From Thermovorax subterraneus (lineage in GTDB: Bacteria > Bacillota > Thermosediminibacteria > Thermosediminibacterales > Thermosediminibacteraceae): a stretch of 64,000 bases of DNA. The notes under the pieces were generated by a model. That model ran no database searches. It was not told the origin of the DNA and saw nothing but the letters and a program-made list of their open reading frames with translations. A program made the translations under genes and the position numbers. This document shows, piece by piece, positions 56,139 to 64,000 of the stretch. The DNA lies in NCBI GenBank assembly GCA_021608145.1, contig JAKIHM010000003.1, forward strand, positions 62,001 to 126,000, written 5' to 3'. Positions within the stretch are counted from its first letter, which is position 1. Every line of letters begins with the position of its first letter.

Positions 56139-56653
56139 CCCAGTAATATCCCCAAAAAGGAAGCAAGAAATATTATCAAAATGGGATTAACCCTAAACTT
56201 GTAAAGCCCAAGCAAAGCCAGCAAGGCTATGAGGACATCCTTTATGCCCGTTATGGAATTCTTGCCTAGCGAATAGGCGGCATTTATAATAAGGGCGATC
56301 ACCGCAGGCCTTACCCCTAAAAAAAAGCGGTCCACCCATTTTAGACTTCTGTATTTTTTTATCAGGAAAGCCAATGTAATAATGATTACCGCCGACGGGG
56401 CAGCAACACCACAAGTAGCAGACACCGAACCTAAAAAACCTGCAATCTTATATCCAACAAAAGTTGCCGCATTGACCGCAATGGGCCCCGGAGTCATCTG
56501 GGAGATGGCAATAATATCCATGAATTGCTCGAGGGTAAGCCAGCCGTTTATCTCTATTATCTCCCTTTGTATGAAAGGTATCATCGCGTAGCCGCCGCCG
56601 AAGCTAAAAAGGCCTATTTTAAAAAAAGCCCAAAAAAGCTTTATTAATATCAC
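56135..56653 (-). CDS. chrA: Chromate transporter family protein, second half
   Basis: 172-aa CHR-domain protein with about five to six membrane segments: FFKIGLFSFGGGYAMIPFIQREIIE and ITPGPIAVNAATFVGYK-like MTPGPIAVNAATFVGYKIAG. Half-size chromate transporters usually work as pairs; its partner lies directly upstream with a 4-bp overlap. Real substrate unknown. Confidence 0.88.
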   Translation of the reverse strand: MILIKLFWAFFKIGLFSFGGGYAMIPFIQREIIEINGWLTLEQFMDIIAISQMTPGPIAVNAATFVGYKIAGFLGSVSATCGVAAPSAVIIITLAFLIKKYRSLKWVDRFFLGVRPAVIALIINAAYSLGKNSITGIKDVLIALLALLGLYKFRVNPILIIFLASFLGILLG

Positions 56654-57234
56654 CCGATATCGCCTTCTTCCCCGTGTTCCTTCCTCAAATTAAAAAGGAC
56701 TCCGCTGATTCCCGCGGCAAGAATGGTAAAAACGGGATGCACATCGAATATAAATAGCGCTACCAGGCACGCTGCGGCTATACCTATATCGACATAGTTT
56801 TTAAAGGCCGCTTTCCAGAGATTAACGGCGGCGCTCATAACCAGCACCACCAGGGCGGGATATACTCCCCTGAAAGCCTTTTGAATAGCCGGCATTGACC
56901 TAATTTTTGCATAAACCAAAGCAACTGCCAAAATTATGAGGAAGGACGGAAGAACCGTTCCCAAGACGGCAATAGCCGCGCCCAAAAGTCCGTAAAGCCT
57001 GTAACCTATGTAAATCGAAGAATTTATGGCGACAGCTCCCGGAGCACACTGGGATACCGCTATTATGTCGAGAAATTCATCTTCGCTGAGCCACTTCAAT
57101 TTATCTACAAATTCCGCTTTCATGAGAGGAATCATGGCAAACCCGCCCCCGAGCGTGAAGGCTCCTATTTTAAAGAAAGCCCAAAACATAAAAAAGAGCT
57201 TGCGAAAAGGTATTTTTTCATTCACTTTTCCCAT
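56650..57234 (-). CDS. chrA: Chromate transporter family protein, first half
   Basis: 194-aa CHR-domain protein from ATG 57234 (GTG 57225 is an alternative): FFKIGAFTLGGGFAMIPLMKAEFVD and CAPGAVAINSSIYIGYRLYG. Overlaps the prmC end and the partner gene. Confidence 0.88.
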   Translation of the reverse strand: MGKVNEKIPFRKLFFMFWAFFKIGAFTLGGGFAMIPLMKAEFVDKLKWLSEDEFLDIIAVSQCAPGAVAINSSIYIGYRLYGLLGAAIAVLGTVLPSFLIILAVALVYAKIRSMPAIQKAFRGVYPALVVLVMSAAVNLWKAAFKNYVDIGIAAACLVALFIFDVHPVFTILAAGISGVLFNLRKEHGEEGDIG

Positions 57235-58090
57235 CTCCAGCATGTAGTGATGCGGCTATCACCCGTTCAAAGCCGCCGTAATCCTTTATAATCCTGATAT
57301 CCTCAAAGCATTCTCCTTTGAGGAAACTACAGACCCTCTCCCGCTGGTCATTGCCGATTTCCAAGACGATACTTCCCCTGGATTTTAAAAATTTGGGAGC
57401 CCCTGTAATTATGCGCCTGTAAAAATCCAGCCCGTCGGGACCTCCGTCGAGAGCTTCTCTCGGTTCTTTTTTTACCTCTGGAGGCAGGTTTTCCAGTTCA
57501 TTGGACGGGATATAAGGGGGATTGGCCACCACCACATCAAATCCTTTTAGTCCCTCTTTTTCAAAAGGTTGCCAGAGATCCCCCCTTAAAAAGCGAACCC
57601 GGTCCTCCACACCGTGCTTGGCAGCGTTCAGCATGGTCACTTCTCCGGCTCTTTCCGATATGTCTGAAGCGTACACGATAGCGTCCTTTTTAAAAAAAGC
57701 TATAGATATTGCGACAGCTCCGCTTCCGCAGCATAGTTCCGCCACTTTAGGCGTTTTTATGCTCGAAATACGGTTTAGAACTTCTTCCACCAGAAACTCG
57801 GTCTCCGGCCGGGGAATCAATACCCCTTCTTTCACGAAAAATTCCAGGGTAAAAAACTCCTTTTTCCCGGTAATGTACGCCACCGGAATCCGCGAACTCC
57901 GCTTTTCTATCAAGGCTTCGTAGGTTTTGATTTCCTCTTCTTTCAGCTCTCTCCGAGGTTCAAGGTACAGGTCCATCCGCCTTACCCCGAGCACGTGAGA
58001 AAGTATGACCTCTGCATCCAGCAAAGGATTTTCGACTCCCGCCTCAAGCAGCACTTTTTTACCGTAATTCAAACCTTCAAGGACGTTCAT
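57218..58090 (-). CDS. prmC: Release factor glutamine methyltransferase
   Basis: 290-aa SAM-dependent enzyme that methylates the GGQ glutamine of release factors. [17 protein letters not shown] is the SAM motif and [13 protein letters not shown] is the NPPY catalytic motif. Overlaps prfA (its substrate's gene) by 4 bp. Confidence 0.95.
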   Translation of the reverse strand: MNVLEGLNYGKKVLLEAGVENPLLDAEVILSHVLGVRRMDLYLEPRRELKEEEIKTYEALIEKRSSRIPVAYITGKKEFFTLEFFVKEGVLIPRPETEFLVEEVLNRISSIKTPKVAELCCGSGAVAISIAFFKKDAIVYASDISERAGEVTMLNAAKHGVEDRVRFLRGDLWQPFEKEGLKGFDVVVANPPYIPSNELENLPPEVKKEPREALDGGPDGLDFYRRIITGAPKFLKSRGSIVLEIGNDQRERVCSFLKGECFEDIRIIKDYGGFERVIAASLHAGDGKSE

Positions 58091-59187
58091 TGCACCGCCC
58101 TCATCTCATTCTCGTCGGCCTCGGCAAGTTTCTTCGCCTGGTCTTCCGCTATCAACCTCTCTATAAGCTCATCTAGTTCCCCATCCAATATGTTCTCCAG
58201 CTGGTGCGTCGTGAAGCCAATGCGGTGGTCGGTAACCCTACCCTGCGGGAAATTGTAAGTCCTTATCCTTTCGCTCCTGTCCCCCGTACCTACTTGACTC
58301 CTCCTGCTCTGGGCTATCTTTTCTTCTTGTTCTTTCCTTTTTATCTCCAGGAGCTTTGCCCTCAATATCTTAAGGGCCCGTTCCCTATTTTTTAGCTGCG
58401 AACGCTCATCCTGGCAGGTGACAACAATCCCGGTAGGAAGGTGGGTTATCCTCACCGCCGAATCGGTGGTGTTCACCGACTGACCTCCGTGACCCGAAGA
58501 CCTGAAGACATCTATTCTTATCTCATTAGGATTAATTTCCACATCCACCTCTTCGGCTTCCGGCAATACCGCCACCGTGGCCGTGGAAGTGTGGATTCTC
58601 CCTCCGGCCTCGGTCACCGGTATCCTCTGAACCCTGTGGACACCGGATTCATACTTCAAGCGGCTGTAGGCGCCCTTTCCCATCACCTCGAAGATGACTT
58701 CCTTAAATCCGCCCAATTCCGTGGGGTTTGAACTCATAACCTCAACCTTCCAACCTTTTCGCTCAGCATAGCGGGTATACATCCTGAAAAGGTCTCCGGC
58801 AAACAGCGCCGCCTCTTCTCCTCCGGCTCCGGCTCTTATTTCCACTATGACATCTTTTTCATCATTCGGGTCCTTTGGCAGGAGCAGTATCTTTAGTTTT
58901 TCCTCGAGCTCCTTTTCCCTTTCTTTCAACCGCTCTATTTCCTCTTTAATGAATTCTTCCATCTCGCGGTCGTTGGAACTCTCTTTAAGAAGTTCCCTGC
59001 TTTCTTTTATTTCCTCTACGACCTTTTTATACTCGCGATAACAGGATACTATCTCTTCCAAAGAGGCGTGCTCCTTGGCCAATTTCCTCCATTCTTCCTG
59101 CCTTGCAATAACTTCAGGGTCGCTTATCTGCTTTGTGAGCTCCTCGTACCTTCTCTCTATAGACTCCAGCTTATCCAGCAATTCCAT
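58087..59187 (-). CDS. prfA: Peptide chain release factor 1
   Basis: 366-aa RF1 starting at ATG 59187. It has PVT as the stop-codon-reading PxT tripeptide ([18 protein letters not shown]) and the GGQ motif [20 protein letters not shown]. The SPF tripeptide of RF2 is absent. Confidence 0.96.
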   Translation of the reverse strand: MELLDKLESIERRYEELTKQISDPEVIARQEEWRKLAKEHASLEEIVSCYREYKKVVEEIKESRELLKESSNDREMEEFIKEEIERLKEREKELEEKLKILLLPKDPNDEKDVIVEIRAGAGGEEAALFAGDLFRMYTRYAERKGWKVEVMSSNPTELGGFKEVIFEVMGKGAYSRLKYESGVHRVQRIPVTEAGGRIHTSTATVAVLPEAEEVDVEINPNEIRIDVFRSSGHGGQSVNTTDSAVRITHLPTGIVVTCQDERSQLKNRERALKILRAKLLEIKRKEQEEKIAQSRRSQVGTGDRSERIRTYNFPQGRVTDHRIGFTTHQLENILDGELDELIERLIAEDQAKKLAEADENEMRAVQ

Positions 59188-60046
59188 CACCTCCAGATAG
59201 TACACACTTCAAAGCCTCTAGAGCTACTTCCAGCTGGGAATCGTCGGGTTCACGGGTGGTTAGTTTTTGAAGCCACAAACCAGGGGCACTTAGTAACTGA
59301 ACAAAGACTGAGTTACTTTTCCCGGCAAACCTTATGAATTCATAAGATATGCCAGCCACCACCGGAAAGAGCAAAACCCTGAAAGTAATGCGGGCCCCTA
59401 TTCCCGGCCATCCCAGCATTGAAAAAAGCAAAATGCTTACGACCATGACCACCAACAGGAAGCTGGTACCGCAGCGCGGATGAAGGGTCGTGTATTTTCT
59501 TGCGTTTTCTACCGTCAATTCCTCTCCGCTTTCGTAGCAGTGAACAGCCTTGTGCTCCGCACCGTGATATTCGAAAAACCTTTTTATATCTTTCATCGAA
59601 GAAATGGATATCAAATACAATAGAAAAACCAGAATGCGAACAAGCCCTTCTATGAGGTTGAGCAAAAAGGGACTCTTTATGCTTCCAGCTATGAATTTTG
59701 TCAAAATGGTCGGAAAAACGATAAAAAGCAGCAGCGCAAATGCCAGGGCCATCACAACAGCTAAAAAAATATCCCTGCTATTTAGCTCTTCCTCACCATC
59801 GGAGACTACCTCTGCCGAATAGGAAAGCGCCCTTACTCCTATTACCAGCATCTCTATTAATGCCACGGCTCCTCTTAATACGGGAGCTTTTAAGAAAGGA
59901 TACCTGTCGGAAATTGAAAAATTTTCTTCCCTTTTAGTTACGATTTCGTTGTCCTTCCTCACGGCTATGGCGGTGTACTTAGGGCTCCTCATCATGACTC
60001 CTTCCAAAACCGCCTGACCGCCTATCACCGGTCCTTCCCTCTTCAT
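59171..60046 (-). CDS. DUF1385 membrane protein (YqhQ-like)
   Basis: 291-aa protein. [23 protein letters not shown] and the [18 protein letters not shown] segment are the family hallmarks; about four membrane segments. Function unknown. Commonly between rpmE and prfA in Firmicutes, as here. Confidence 0.93.
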   Translation of the reverse strand: MKREGPVIGGQAVLEGVMMRSPKYTAIAVRKDNEIVTKREENFSISDRYPFLKAPVLRGAVALIEMLVIGVRALSYSAEVVSDGEEELNSRDIFLAVVMALAFALLLFIVFPTILTKFIAGSIKSPFLLNLIEGLVRILVFLLYLISISSMKDIKRFFEYHGAEHKAVHCYESGEELTVENARKYTTLHPRCGTSFLLVVMVVSILLFSMLGWPGIGARITFRVLLFPVVAGISYEFIRFAGKSNSVFVQLLSAPGLWLQKLTTREPDDSQLEVALEALKCVLSGGDGIAG

Positions 60047-60071
60047 CTTTTCTCCCTTTCTATAATACGAA

Positions 60072-60100
60072 TAAAGGCTAGAGTTGAAACTCTAACCTTT
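60072..60100 (-). terminator. Terminator of rpmE
   Basis: GGTTAGAGTT / AACTCTAGCC hairpin followed by TTTATTC on the minus strand; read-through to DUF1385 is possible. Confidence 0.7.
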
Positions 60101-60103
60101 TAA

Positions 60104-60313
60104 TCATTCTTCATCCTTTATGCCGTACTTCTTCTTGAAACGTTCCACGCGCCCGCCAGTGTCAACCAGCTTCTGCTTGCCGGTAAAGAAGGGATGGCAC
60201 TTGGAGCAAATCTCGACGTGGATTTCGGGCTTGGTAGAACCGGTCTCGAAGGTCTCCCCGCATGCACACCTCACGATGGCTTTACCATAATTGGGGTGTA
60301 TGCCCTTTTTCAT
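60104..60313 (-). CDS. rpmE: 50S ribosomal protein L31, zinc form
   Basis: 69-aa ribosomal protein. Cys16, Cys18 (RCACGE), Cys36 and Cys39 (CSKC) form the zinc site of the C+ type, used when zinc is plentiful. Confidence 0.97.
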   Translation of the reverse strand: MKKGIHPNYGKAIVRCACGETFETGSTKPEIHVEICSKCHPFFTGKQKLVDTGGRVERFKKKYGIKDEE

Positions 60314-60426
60314 TTATATCACCTCACCGAAAATTGTTTTCACATTCAAACCTAAACCTAACCTTTGTTATTATAGCATACGCGGCTTATTAACACAAGG
60401 TCCTGTAGAAAATATTTGAAACACGC

Positions 60427-61599
60427 TCATGCGTACTCCCTGTCCACTGTTATCACAGGATTGTAACCCGGATACACCTTTTTTATCTCCGATATTATTT
60501 TATGTTTTATTTCACGTTCTTCGTGTTCCTTTACATCGCTCGATACAACCACATCGAATATGACATTCTTTTTTTCGCCGGAGCCCACCACCCGAAGGTC
60601 GTGGATGGAAAGCACTCCGGGAACTTCATTTACTATCATTTCTATTTCTCGTCTCGTTTTCACTATTTCTTCATCATCTACATTCAAGGGGTCCATGTGG
60701 ATGGTTATAAAAACCCCGAGTTCCTCGGAAAGCTCCCTTTCCACGTTATCTATTATATCGTGGGCTTTCACCACCGACATGTTCTCCGGGACCTCGGCGT
60801 GAAGCGATACCACACACCTCCCCGGGCCGTAGTTGTGAACCATCAGGTCATGCACTCCTATTATACCCTCGTAGGATAACACCTTCCTTTTTATCTCCTC
60901 CACCAGGTTTGGATCTGGTCTTGTGCCTATTAAAAGGTCCACCGCTTCCCTTACCAGGTTGTAACCGGCGTACATAATGAATAGGGAAACCAATAAACCT
61001 ACGTATCCGTCTACCGGAAATGAAGTAAACCTTGAAGAAAGCAAGGCTAAAGCCGCGGTAAACGTCGATACCACGTCGCCGTAGCTGTCCATAGAGCTGG
61101 CATCCAAAGCCTTGGAATCTATTTTTTCCGCAAGTTTTCCTGTAAATTTTCCCAGCCAAAGCTTTGCACCTATAGAAAAAATCAAAATAATAAAAGAAGG
61201 AAGGCTGAAGACCACTGGGGAAGGATTTGCTATCCTTCCTATGGAATCCCTAAAAAGTTCGAATCCCACCAGGATTACTAAAAGGGAGATTATTAGACTC
61301 GTAATATATTCAGCCCTTCCGTGTCCGAAGGGGTGTTCCCTGTCGGGTGGTTTTGATGCCAGTTTAAATCCGATTATCGTTACCACCGAAGACCCTATGT
61401 CCCCTAGGTTATTGAATGCATCGGCAAGAATAGCTATGCTGTTTGTAGCCCTTCCTATGGCAAGTTTAACAAAAAAAAGCATCGCATTCACGACTATTCC
61501 CACGACGCCGCTCAACATTCCGTAGGCGTTTCTCAAAGCTTTTTCCTTATCCTTTTCTGTACTGGAAAATAATTTTACCGCAAGTTTCTCCAAAGTCAT
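60427..61599 (-). CDS. Cation diffusion facilitator transporter with two C-terminal domains
   Basis: 390-aa metal/proton antiporter, probably for Mn2+, Zn2+ or Fe2+. Six membrane segments, with metal-site motifs ADAFNNLGDIGSS in TM2 and SSMDSYGDVV in TM5 (Asp-rich, as in Mn-type CDFs). The C-terminal half holds two similar ferredoxin-like modules: YEGIIGVHDLMVHNYGPG (about 240-305) and VPGVLSIHDLRVVGSGE (about 320-388), so the regulatory domain looks duplicated. Confidence 0.9.
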   Translation of the reverse strand: MTLEKLAVKLFSSTEKDKEKALRNAYGMLSGVVGIVVNAMLFFVKLAIGRATNSIAILADAFNNLGDIGSSVVTIIGFKLASKPPDREHPFGHGRAEYITSLIISLLVILVGFELFRDSIGRIANPSPVVFSLPSFIILIFSIGAKLWLGKFTGKLAEKIDSKALDASSMDSYGDVVSTFTAALALLSSRFTSFPVDGYVGLLVSLFIMYAGYNLVREAVDLLIGTRPDPNLVEEIKRKVLSYEGIIGVHDLMVHNYGPGRCVVSLHAEVPENMSVVKAHDIIDNVERELSEELGVFITIHMDPLNVDDEEIVKTRREIEMIVNEVPGVLSIHDLRVVGSGEKKNVIFDVVVSSDVKEHEEREIKHKIISEIKKVYPGYNPVITVDREYA

Positions 61600-61619
61600 A
61601 TTTTACCTCCTTCCAAAGG

Positions 61620-62102
61620 CTAGAGGGGCAGTTCCAGTTCTATCTCGTCCCGCAACGGAATGCCGTCCATACCAATCAGGGGTATCTGAGGCTTCAGCCT
61701 GCGAGCCTGTTCCAGGGCATTTCTATGAACAGCTACCAGTAAGAAACCTCTTTTCTGGTAAAATTTCAGGGCCCTCATATTGTCGTTGGTGGTAATAAGC
61801 CACAGCCTCCTGCATCCGGAGGAAACGGCCGCTCTTTTTACGGCTTCTACCAGAGCCGTACCTATACCCCTGTTTTCGACCAGACTTTCAAGCACCACGA
61901 TTTCGCACTGGTCGTCCTCAATATTGTAAATAATGACGCCCAATGGCTCTTCTCCCTCTACCGCAAGAAATCCGGGAAGATTGACGGCTTCATGAACCCG
62001 ATTTCTGCTTACAATTTTTGTCGAACCCCAGTTTTTTTCTAAGAACTGAGCTACCCACTCCCGGTCGGCTGCTGTTATTTCCTTTATTGTAAAATTCATC
62101 AT
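61620..62102 (-). CDS. GNAT-family acetyltransferase
   Basis: 160-aa N-acetyltransferase: ESLVENRGIGTALVEAVKRAA is the acetyl-CoA loop, NMRALKFYQKRGFLLVAVH the C-terminal strand-helix. Substrate unknown. It starts at ATG 62102 (or 62099) behind GGGGGCAAT. The IS607-type element ends about 10 bp upstream, so the native promoter region has been displaced. Confidence 0.85.
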   Translation of the reverse strand: MMNFTIKEITAADREWVAQFLEKNWGSTKIVSRNRVHEAVNLPGFLAVEGEEPLGVIIYNIEDDQCEIVVLESLVENRGIGTALVEAVKRAAVSSGCRRLWLITTNDNMRALKFYQKRGFLLVAVHRNALEQARRLKPQIPLIGMDGIPLRDEIELELPL

Positions 62103-62111
62103 ATTGCCCCC

Positions 62112-62240
62112 TGGTTACCCAAACTGTTTGAGCAGCTGGGCTATTTATAGTCCGCCCTTTCAGAGAGTGCTCATTCCCAGCAGGCGGTTTTTAAGCACTC
62201 CCTTAGCCCCTGCCCCAAGAAGCAGGAACTCGCGCCCTTA
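62112..62240 (-). ncRNA. Predicted omega (re)RNA scaffold of TnpB copy 2
   Basis: Matches the copy 1 tail: 9-bp stem GGGAGTGCT (62194-62202) / AGCACTCTC (62163-62171) with one G-U pair where copy 1 has A-U, and CCGCC (62183-62187) able to pair with GGCGG (62152-62156). The 3' hairpin region differs and is shorter. The guide would begin at about 62111 and read GGGCAATATGATGAATTT, the RBS and start of the acetyltransferase gene. Confidence 0.7.
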
Positions 62241-63692
62241 CCCGGGTCTCCCCACTTGCCCTGTATGCAATACTCGCTTCAGGACAGAGACGTCTCTTAA
62301 GACTTTCTCAGGGGAGAGTGGCGTTACCACCGCTACTTTGAGAACTCGCCAGAGATTATAGCTTTCGCTATAGGCACTAAGACTTGTTCCATCCAGAGGT
62401 CTTGGTACCCTCCCTGGCTCACTCCCAAGGCTTTGTAATAGTCTTATTGCCTTTTCTATCTCCTTTAGTTGCCTTTTCTTTAGGTGTTTATTATTGACCG
62501 TTTTCTTTACGTGCTCTTTTAATTCCTCCAGTTCGTCAGCATCTAAATCTTTTAGAATTGCCATATATCCTTCGGGAATTTGCTCTTTTAACCCAAGTCC
62601 TCTTCTTGCTATGACATACGCTGCTGCCACGTCCTTGCTTATCATATGCTGCGGGGCATATTTCAGCATCCCTATCACTGATGTGTAGGCGGGATTGACC
62701 TCTACAATTTGTATGCCCTTCCTCTTTGCTAAAATCTTGATTTTCTCTATGAGCGACCTGTAGCTAAAGCTGTGCCTTATCCTCCTCGATTTCCTCCCCG
62801 AAAAGTCCCCTCTTTTTCCTTTGTCTTTTATGTCTAATCTTTCGATTGCTATCGCTTTCTTCTTTTCTTCTGCCAGCTTTACTATCTCATGGGCATACTG
62901 CCATCTGTAATATTTCCTCTTGTTTGAATTGCCGTTTGCAAGTTCAGGCATCGGTATCTTGCCGTAACTTGCAAGGTTGCCGTTTTCATCGGTTTCCGAC
63001 CACGCTATGTGGTCCGGATATGCGTTGATGTCTATTCCTATGGTCCCATTTTCCTTTGTTATCTCGACTTCCGGGAAGTTTTCTTCAATTGTGAAGTAAG
63101 CATATACCTTGCCGTTTTTTAGTTTTAGCTCGACGGAATAGGCTTCCTGACAGGTGCTTATTGCTTCAAGTAATTCTTCACGGGTTTTTCCTTTTTTACA
63201 TCCTGCTTGTATTGTAGGATATACATACTCTCTTTCTCCTACATTTATCCTCAATCTTGTACTGCCGTATTCATCTATCTCGATTCTCGTGTTGAGGTTC
63301 CCTTTCTTGGTCTTATCTCCTCTTGAGTAGAGATTGCCTTTCCTTCTTTCTTGCCATTCTTGCTTCCGCTTTTCATATTCATTCCCATTTATGTGCCGTT
63401 TCTTGAGCTTTTCATATAAATTCCTGCCACCGAAAATAACCTTGCTCGGATTTTCTTCTCTTTCTTTGCATGACTCAAGAATGCTTTTCGCCTTCATTAT
63501 CGCATCATCTACATACCTTGAATTTAAATTGAAAATCCCTTGCAGTTCTCTTTTGAGTTCATTTCTGCTATATCCTTCTAAAAGCCTGTTGTATGCAAAT
63601 CTCATACAGGATGACCATCTCCTCATCACATCCGCTACTGCTTGTTCATCTTCCTTGCTTTGAAAACCAAGTTTAGCCTGTATTGTTATCAC
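62238..63692 (-). CDS. tnpB: TnpB RNA-guided nuclease, copy 2
   Basis: 484-aa TnpB, very similar to copy 1. RuvC residues are Asp221 (GIDINAYPDHIAW), Glu in AIAIERLDIKDKG and Asp in MISKDVAAAYVIARRG. Like copy 1 it lacks the CxxC zinc ribbon. It starts at GTG 63692 overlapping the tnpA remnant's stop (GTGA), the usual coupling of IS607 orfs. Confidence 0.9.
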   Translation of the reverse strand: MITIQAKLGFQSKEDEQAVADVMRRWSSCMRFAYNRLLEGYSRNELKRELQGIFNLNSRYVDDAIMKAKSILESCKEREENPSKVIFGGRNLYEKLKKRHINGNEYEKRKQEWQERRKGNLYSRGDKTKKGNLNTRIEIDEYGSTRLRINVGEREYVYPTIQAGCKKGKTREELLEAISTCQEAYSVELKLKNGKVYAYFTIEENFPEVEITKENGTIGIDINAYPDHIAWSETDENGNLASYGKIPMPELANGNSNKRKYYRWQYAHEIVKLAEEKKKAIAIERLDIKDKGKRGDFSGRKSRRIRHSFSYRSLIEKIKILAKRKGIQIVEVNPAYTSVIGMLKYAPQHMISKDVAAAYVIARRGLGLKEQIPEGYMAILKDLDADELEELKEHVKKTVNNKHLKKRQLKEIEKAIRLLQSLGSEPGRVPRPLDGTSLSAYSESYNLWRVLKVAVVTPLSPEKVLRDVSVLKRVLHTGQVGRPG

Positions 63693-63944
63693 GCTTTATT
63701 TTCACCTCTTTGCCCGTAAATCCTGGCTGCAAATGATGTAACTATAGCTATTAAATCCTCTGCTAACTCTTTGTTTACATCTTGTTCATTTTCTTTCCCA
63801 TTTAAAACTATAAGTTCTACTCCAAAACTTTCCATTCCCTGTTGGTGTCCTAATTGGAGTTATTAACCCTTCCTTTTCCCAGTTTATCAATGTACTTCTG
63901 CTGATGTTGTATGTTTCTTTAACTTTTTGTATGCTCAACAACAT
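63690..63944 (-). pseudogene. tnpA: IS607 tnpA remnant with internal deletion
   Basis: The 5' part from ATG 63944 reads MLLSIQKVKETYNISRSTL, then INWEKEGLITPIRTPTGNGK, a MerR-like HTH that starts IS607 serine recombinases. After the junction near 63824 the frame shifts and FGVELIVLNGKENEQ, then NKELAEDLIAIVTSFAARI and YGQRGENKA, appear: the recombinase C-terminus. The catalytic serine domain in between is missing. Confidence 0.85.
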
Positions 63945-64000
63945 CAATAATCACCCAATTAAAGTTATATCATTTTGTATTGTTATTTTTAACTGTTTTA

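Larger units (their letters stand above)
62112..64000 (-). mobile_element. IS607-type element, copy 2 (tnpA remnant + tnpB + omega RNA tail)
   Basis: Same structure and orientation as copy 1. The right end at about 62112 reads CAGTTTGGGTAACCA then GG on the minus strand. The left-end sequence (63945-64000) aligns with 18661-18707 of copy 1 and reaches about the last base of the window. The tnpA gene has lost its catalytic domain; tnpB is intact. Confidence 0.8.

Overview
The window is a stretch of core chromosome from an endospore-forming, probably anaerobic and thermophilic Firmicute of the Thermosediminibacter/Thermoanaerobacter kind; this placement is an inference. The support is sporulation genes (spoIID, spoIIQ, spoIIID), flagellar rod genes, SigI/RsgI, an oxygen-sensitive class III ribonucleotide reductase, T-box and PyrR leaders, and a V/A-type ATPase with a Na+-type rotor. 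Most genes lie on the minus strand.

Layout. 1-9.8 kb: a partial M24 peptidase, then branched-chain amino acid synthesis. One T-box with a Leu (CUC) specifier precedes ilvB-ilvN-ilvC-leuA, a second with an Ile (AUC) specifier precedes another ilvB, and ilvD has its own promoter on the plus strand. 9.8-16.4 kb: a PadR-controlled split permease, nrdD-nrdG plus a thiamine-binding-type protein, a membrane-anchored hypothetical protein, and the niacin regulator NiaR with a niacin ECF transporter that carries an operator between -35 and -10. 16.4-23.3 kb: an IS607-type element with a TnpB gene sits between a truncated isoaspartyl dipeptidase and the last codons of a RocB-like peptidase; a divergent RocR-like sigma-54 activator and a COG2403 GTPase follow. 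23.5-26.9 kb: a Spy-like protein, a cobalamin riboswitch with cblT-cblS, a frameshifted lipoprotein and fabZ.

26.9-43.3 kb reproduces the Bacillus subtilis order ywmB-murA-spoIID-spoIIQ-spoIIID-mbl-flhO-flhP-fabZ, but the operon upstream of it is a ten-gene V-type ATPase cluster where B. subtilis has the F-type atp operon. 43.3-60.3 kb: rsgI-sigI, a PlsY-like/polysaccharide-deacetylase fusion, a frameshifted acetyltransferase, a PyrR-attenuated uracil permease, an orphan DNA methyltransferase, mnaA-tagO, and the conserved block comEB-upp-glyA-rpiB-ywlE-ywlC-chrA pair-prmC-prfA-DUF1385-rpmE. 60.4-64 kb: a CDF metal exporter, an acetyltransferase and a second copy of the IS607-type element running to the window end.

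The two IS607-type copies are the most interesting system here. In both, the serine recombinase TnpA has decayed to a remnant, while TnpB keeps its RuvC D/E/D residues and is followed by a conserved structured tail that looks like an omega (re)RNA. Four single-base homopolymer disruptions (glyA, two in a lipoprotein, one in an acetyltransferase) suggest sequencing error or recent frameshifts. I found no tRNA, rRNA or CRISPR array.
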